Under the pieces are notes generated by a model. It had not been told where the DNA came from. It made no database searches and worked only from the letters and a program-made list of their open reading frames with translations. DNA of 64,000 nucleotides from Imbricaverruca yamaguchii. Its lineage: Eukaryota; Arthropoda; Thecostraca; Neoverrucidae. The position numbers and the translations under genes are program-made. Shown piece after piece: positions 60,166 through 64,000 of the stretch. Location: positions 1 through 64,000 of the forward strand of contig JAOTOL010001599.1 of the NCBI GenBank assembly GCA_034440575.1, read 5' to 3'. How positions within the stretch are numbered: position 1 is the first letter of the stretch; each line of letters opens with the position of its first letter.

Positions 60166-63100
60166 TCACTGAAACAGAACAGCAATTTGGCCGGGCAGAT
60201 ACTTATTTCAAGATGGACACATGTTTTGTTTGCAAAAATTCCGGGGCAATGTCTGTAGATTAACCCCTGATCTGTAAACCTACCCCCTGAGTAATCGTGC
60301 TGAATTTTGCATGTCCTTACTTTAACCGCGTCATAAGTGACCTAATGCGGTCCCGATTGATCTCCAGCTATGGCATATCTGGAAGGCACTGAATACAACA
60401 TTTTTATAATACTACTTCGGATTCCCAGAAAATCCAACAGTTATCTATGCCATGTGCCAAGATGGCAATCGTGACGGAAATCCCGAGTAGGCAGGTATAT
60501 CGTAAATGCTTCAAAGTACTCACCCGTTCCTTTTCCAAAAAATACAATACTCGACTGCGTCTCAGTCGTTATATTCTCACGACTGAAATGCATATAATCT
60601 ATAATCACGGCAGCATAGACAGAAACCACGCGTTGAGCGTGTCTCACAGAAGCCAATTTAATTATTTAACTTTGTCTCCGATCGTCTCCGAAGTCGAACA
60701 AAATTACTATCTGGTAACTCCTATCGTCAAACATTGCGCGACTTTGATCCTCTGTGTGGTGACGTCAGAGGTTGCCGCGAACGTCGCATGTGCAGCCGAC
60801 GTAAGCGTGCCGAGATATTACTCGGCACGCTTGCACCATATTTTTGTCAGCATTCTGTCAGGTGGAAACAGGCTATCGCATGCGTAGCTCTGGCGCATTA
60901 CCCGTAACATTCGCAGACGAGATTATGCGGCCAAAAGTATAGCGACATTTGTCGAAAAGCCAATGTGATATCGTGCTTCAATGTTGAAACGCAACCCGAG
61001 GATTTCGTGTGGCACATGTAAGGGTCAAGATCACTGATTCCGCCAAGGTCAAATGCCTGTGAAAATGTGAACGAACTGTTCAAGATGACAAGCCACCAAA
61101 ACAAATCCATGTATACTTACAATTGTTTGTGTTTTGTAAAACAAAAATGTATGAAAATTGCTGGAGGAAAAATCCAAATTTTCTGGTTGGCTTCAGGGAA
61201 ACTGATCATATGAAAAAGATCACTCAGCTTGCAAAATTACGCTGGTTTGCCTCCGTGTACTTCGTGATGCTTCGTATTTTAGCTTCCAGAGTGACTGGAA
61301 TATACGTATCTTGGAGACGTTTGAGGTAATATCTCAGTGACATGCCTTGCTAATGACTTGACACTTCACACTTGGCACGCCTTGAAGTTTCTACGGCATA
61401 TATTCATGGTTTTCAAGAATATTGATCAGAAAAGATGTTATCCTCAAAAAGGATCTTGTTGCTTAGCCCTTCATTTCACCTAGGATCCAGATCTGAGGTC
61501 ACATTTGGTATGTTGCAGTGTATTCGTGTTTTTATGTTCGCGTAAAGGCGGATGTGAATGCACTAGCGACATATGCTGGGCAGTCCATGTTTCTCTTTAC
61601 AAGGCCATTCTGCTCTGCTTGTAGTATATGGTATATCTAGTATATCTAGTATATGCATGTAGTATATGGTATATGGCATATCTAGCACTGTGTAGCTTCT
61701 GGGTGGATTGCAAAGGTTATAGGGCCTGTATGTTTGGTCGCAGTTCCCCATGTCCAGCCCGTCGCGCCAATTTCCGGCGATAAATGACACAAGCTCGTGT
61801 CGGATTCATTCGTAGCGTGTTTGTTGGGTATCAGCAGCCCCGTCCGTATAACGCCACAATGCATCATACTAATGCACGGAGGTAATCGCTGGTTTATCGC
61901 ATCCTCCGCCCAAACTTCAGATGCTTTTTATATACAGTATTGTATGTGCAAAGTACGGTTGTCACGTTTCATGATAGAATCATCGCTGTGCGAAGATTTA
62001 TAATAATTATCGTTGATAAATCCAAGGCTGTGGATGTTCCAAACACGCTCTCACTTTACTCGGACATGGAACCTCACGTCCACGGGATGCTTTTTCATGG
62101 TGATAACCGGATGAGAGGGCCGGTTTGTCCTCGGTGTGAATTCATGCCACAGATCAGATAAGCAAATGGTTAAAATCGTATCTACTGACTGTGTTATCGT
62201 ACAAGTCCCTTTTGGGAAAGTTTTTTTGGATTGTTGGCGGACTAGAGACAGTGAGGCTTCGATTCGGAGGTGTCATGCACACAGTGTAAAGCAGGCTATA
62301 GTATTTTTTTTTCCTGCATGAAAGGCTACGCAGGACTAATACGAATCATTCTGAATGCTTGGCTGAAGCTGTTCGACCACTCTCAAGATAACGGGACATA
62401 ATCTACTATGAAACGTTGGTGTCTGCCAGAAATATATAGTCTTGACAATGAAGTGATTGTCTCCGGTACGCCATACTAAGTCTGACTTTTTTTTAACATA
62501 CCTATCAATGACCGGTGGCTTATAATTTTGAAATGCAGTTCGCATGAATTGCATTATTTGATTTCACGCAGGAACGATACGCATCGTGCTCGCGTAGTCC
62601 TATTGTGCATTAATTTTTGGACGAAACTCCAAGCTGCAGTTCGAAGGCGAAACCGTGAAGCATGTGTGAGAAATTGTTCCGCAAAGTATGTAAGAGAGAA
62701 ATGCCAAACGGAGAGCCTGTTTTATTTCTCGACGTCATTAGGAAATGTACTAATGGTGTTAGGCTCAGCAAATTCGCTCCAAGCTCTCAGAAAAGCACTG
62801 CATTCTTCGTATTTAGTGTCAAGCGTCTTAACTAAACTCACGACTCCGTGCTAGTGCAATATGTGGACGGTTTGGTAGTCCAAATTGCGTCATATTTATT
62901 AAGGTTCTCACAGCCGGTACGTTCTCAGCAGGGTGGGAATAAGCACCCGCTAACCCTTTCACAACAACGAACATATCACCACAGGTAAACGACGGACCAA
63001 CAAGCTAGCTCCTCGCGAGCTCATTAAAAAAGGGAAGTGCGTCTTGTGATAACATCATGCGCCACACCTGTTCAGTGATTTCATCATGTGTAGTTTTTTT

Positions 63101-63190
63101 TTAACGCGCCAGATGCTTCGGCTATATTGTGCCGATAACTAATGTGTTAGAGATACTTCAGGAAATAGTGGTACAAACGTGAACAACACC
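60166..63190. other. Intron 28, middle part
   Basis: No recognised coding sequence. Holds a perfect 12-bp hairpin (60803-60832) and a gtatatggtatatctag repeat near 61625-61685. A 146-codon open frame at 60447-60887 matches nothing I know. Confidence 0.45.
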
Positions 63191-63210
63191 GATGACAAAG
63201 GACACAAGCA

Positions 63211-63410
63211 AAATACAGAACAAGGGCGGAGATGGCCGAGTGGTTAAGGTGTTAGGCTCTGGGTACCAAAGGTCCCGGGTTCGACACTCGCGTCGCTCGG
63301 CAAATTTCCCAATCCAGCGGCCCACCGGCGAAATAGTGTGGGCGGCGCCATTAGCCGTGAATGTGCATAAACTGCGTCGTGAACCAACGAATATGCAAAC
63401 AAATACAGAA
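63211..63410 (+). mobile_element. tRNA-derived SINE, family B (intron 28)
   Basis: Head gatggccgagtggttaaggt, B-box-like cccgggttcgacactc, tail ctgcgtcgtgaaccaacgaa. Flanked by aaatacagaa at about 63211 and 63401, a target-site duplication. Confidence 0.9.
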
Positions 63411-63594
63411 ATTGGAACAATATAAGCAATGTTGATGGTGCATGGTTGATTGGAGACAAGTCAAACAGTCCAAACTCTGTCAGTTGTTTTGAAGAAAAGA
63501 AACTTGACTTGAAGGTACGTTCACAATGAAACCGGTGGGAACGGAGAAGCTAACCCAGCACATGCTAATCTTACGTACCGCTTGTGGGACATGT

Positions 63595-63660
63595 GGTGTT
63601 AAAATAATGGTTTCTGATTGGGTGTGAGTTGTCGAAACGAATACAGCAGGATGTCGAAGT
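63595..63660 (-). repeat. 3' end of a family E repeat, inverted
   Basis: Reverse complement reads cttcgacatcctgctgtatt ... cacccaatcagaaaccatta, matching the family E end. Confidence 0.65.
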
Positions 63661-63774
63661 CGCCATGGAAATATTGTTAGTTAAAATATTTGTCAGGTCC
63701 TTCAAGCCCAGGTTTGAGCCAGTTGAGTGGATTATGTGGGTACCAAGACATGTTGTAGTTCATGGAAATAAACT

Positions 63775-63935
63775 ACAAATAGCCTACACCGAAATTAAAT
63801 GAAATTGCCGACACTGCTGCCAAGGCAGCATCAGAACTCGCTGTCCCATCCAACACTAAGCTAACGGCAACACATTTATCCACGATGCTGAACTCGTCAA
63901 CCGTAGAGGAATGGCAGCTCCAGTGGTCTTCATAG
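63775..63935 (+). mobile_element. LINE RNase H fragment
   Basis: One frame reads EIADTAAKAASELAVPSNTK then HLSTMLNSSTVEEWQLQWSS and a stop. The N-E-I-A-D-TAA-KAA motif is the end of the RNase H domain of I/Jockey-like LINEs. It is a different copy from the one at 44-45 kb. Confidence 0.65.
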
Positions 63936-64000
63936 AAATCGTGTGCTCTCAAGCAAATGAAACCACTAGTGTCATTCTGGCAGTTTGTGCCTCGGACAAA

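Noticed and set aside
60447..60887. 146-codon open frame on the + strand
   Set aside because: No recognised motif, no coding bias visible and no splice or homology support; probably chance.

Overview
The window is eukaryotic nuclear DNA, almost certainly from an invertebrate animal. It has a low-density gene with long introns and canonical GT-AG splice sites, several families of tRNA-derived SINEs, non-LTR (Jockey/I-like) retrotransposon fragments and a decayed Ty3/gypsy element. Interstitial CCTAA motifs and the family mix would fit an arthropod, perhaps a crustacean, but that placement is a guess.

One gene dominates. From 10.4 kb to at least 58.2 kb the + strand encodes an orthologue of the microtubule polymerase XMAP215 / ch-TOG / CKAP5 / Mini spindles. 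I assembled 28 coding exons whose splice phases agree end to end and give about 1,750 residues in the order of the vertebrate protein: TOG1 (exons 1-4), TOG2 (5-7), basic linker (8), TOG3 (9-12), TOG4 (13-16), basic linker (17), TOG5 (18-23), linker (24-25) and the start of the C-terminal TOG6-like region (26-28). Vertebrate CKAP5 is about 2,030 residues, so the last 250-300 residues should lie beyond base 64,000. Everything downstream of 58,231 is read as intron 28.

Region by region: 1-2.6 kb, broken Ty3/gypsy pol; 2.6-9.3 kb, interspersed repeats and no recognised gene; 9.4-10.25 kb, a minisatellite upstream of the start codon; 10.4-58.2 kb, the CKAP5 gene with SINEs, LINE fragments and many minisatellites in its introns; 58.2-64 kb, intron 28 with a minisatellite, a SINE and another LINE fragment.

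The most unusual property is the intronic minisatellites. In at least nine cases the repeat unit is a copy of the local exon-intron junction: it contains the splice acceptor (or donor) plus the first (or last) bases of the real exon, and in the best arrays the genuine splice site sits exactly one period after the last repeat. The set runs from a two-copy duplication (intron 20, 56 bp), through regular arrays (intron 6, 49 bp; intron 12, 44 bp; intron 19, 33 bp; intron 27, 35 bp), to a badly diverged array (intron 9, about 65 bp). This looks like a recurrent process that amplifies splice junctions in tandem, leaving many near-identical competing splice sites. In intron 19 the 33-bp unit keeps the frame open, so upstream acceptors would add 11-residue modules to TOG5.

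A second structural feature is a pair of inverted roughly 640-bp repeats in introns 16 and 19 flanking exons 17-19, an arrangement known from other animals to favour circular RNA or exon skipping.
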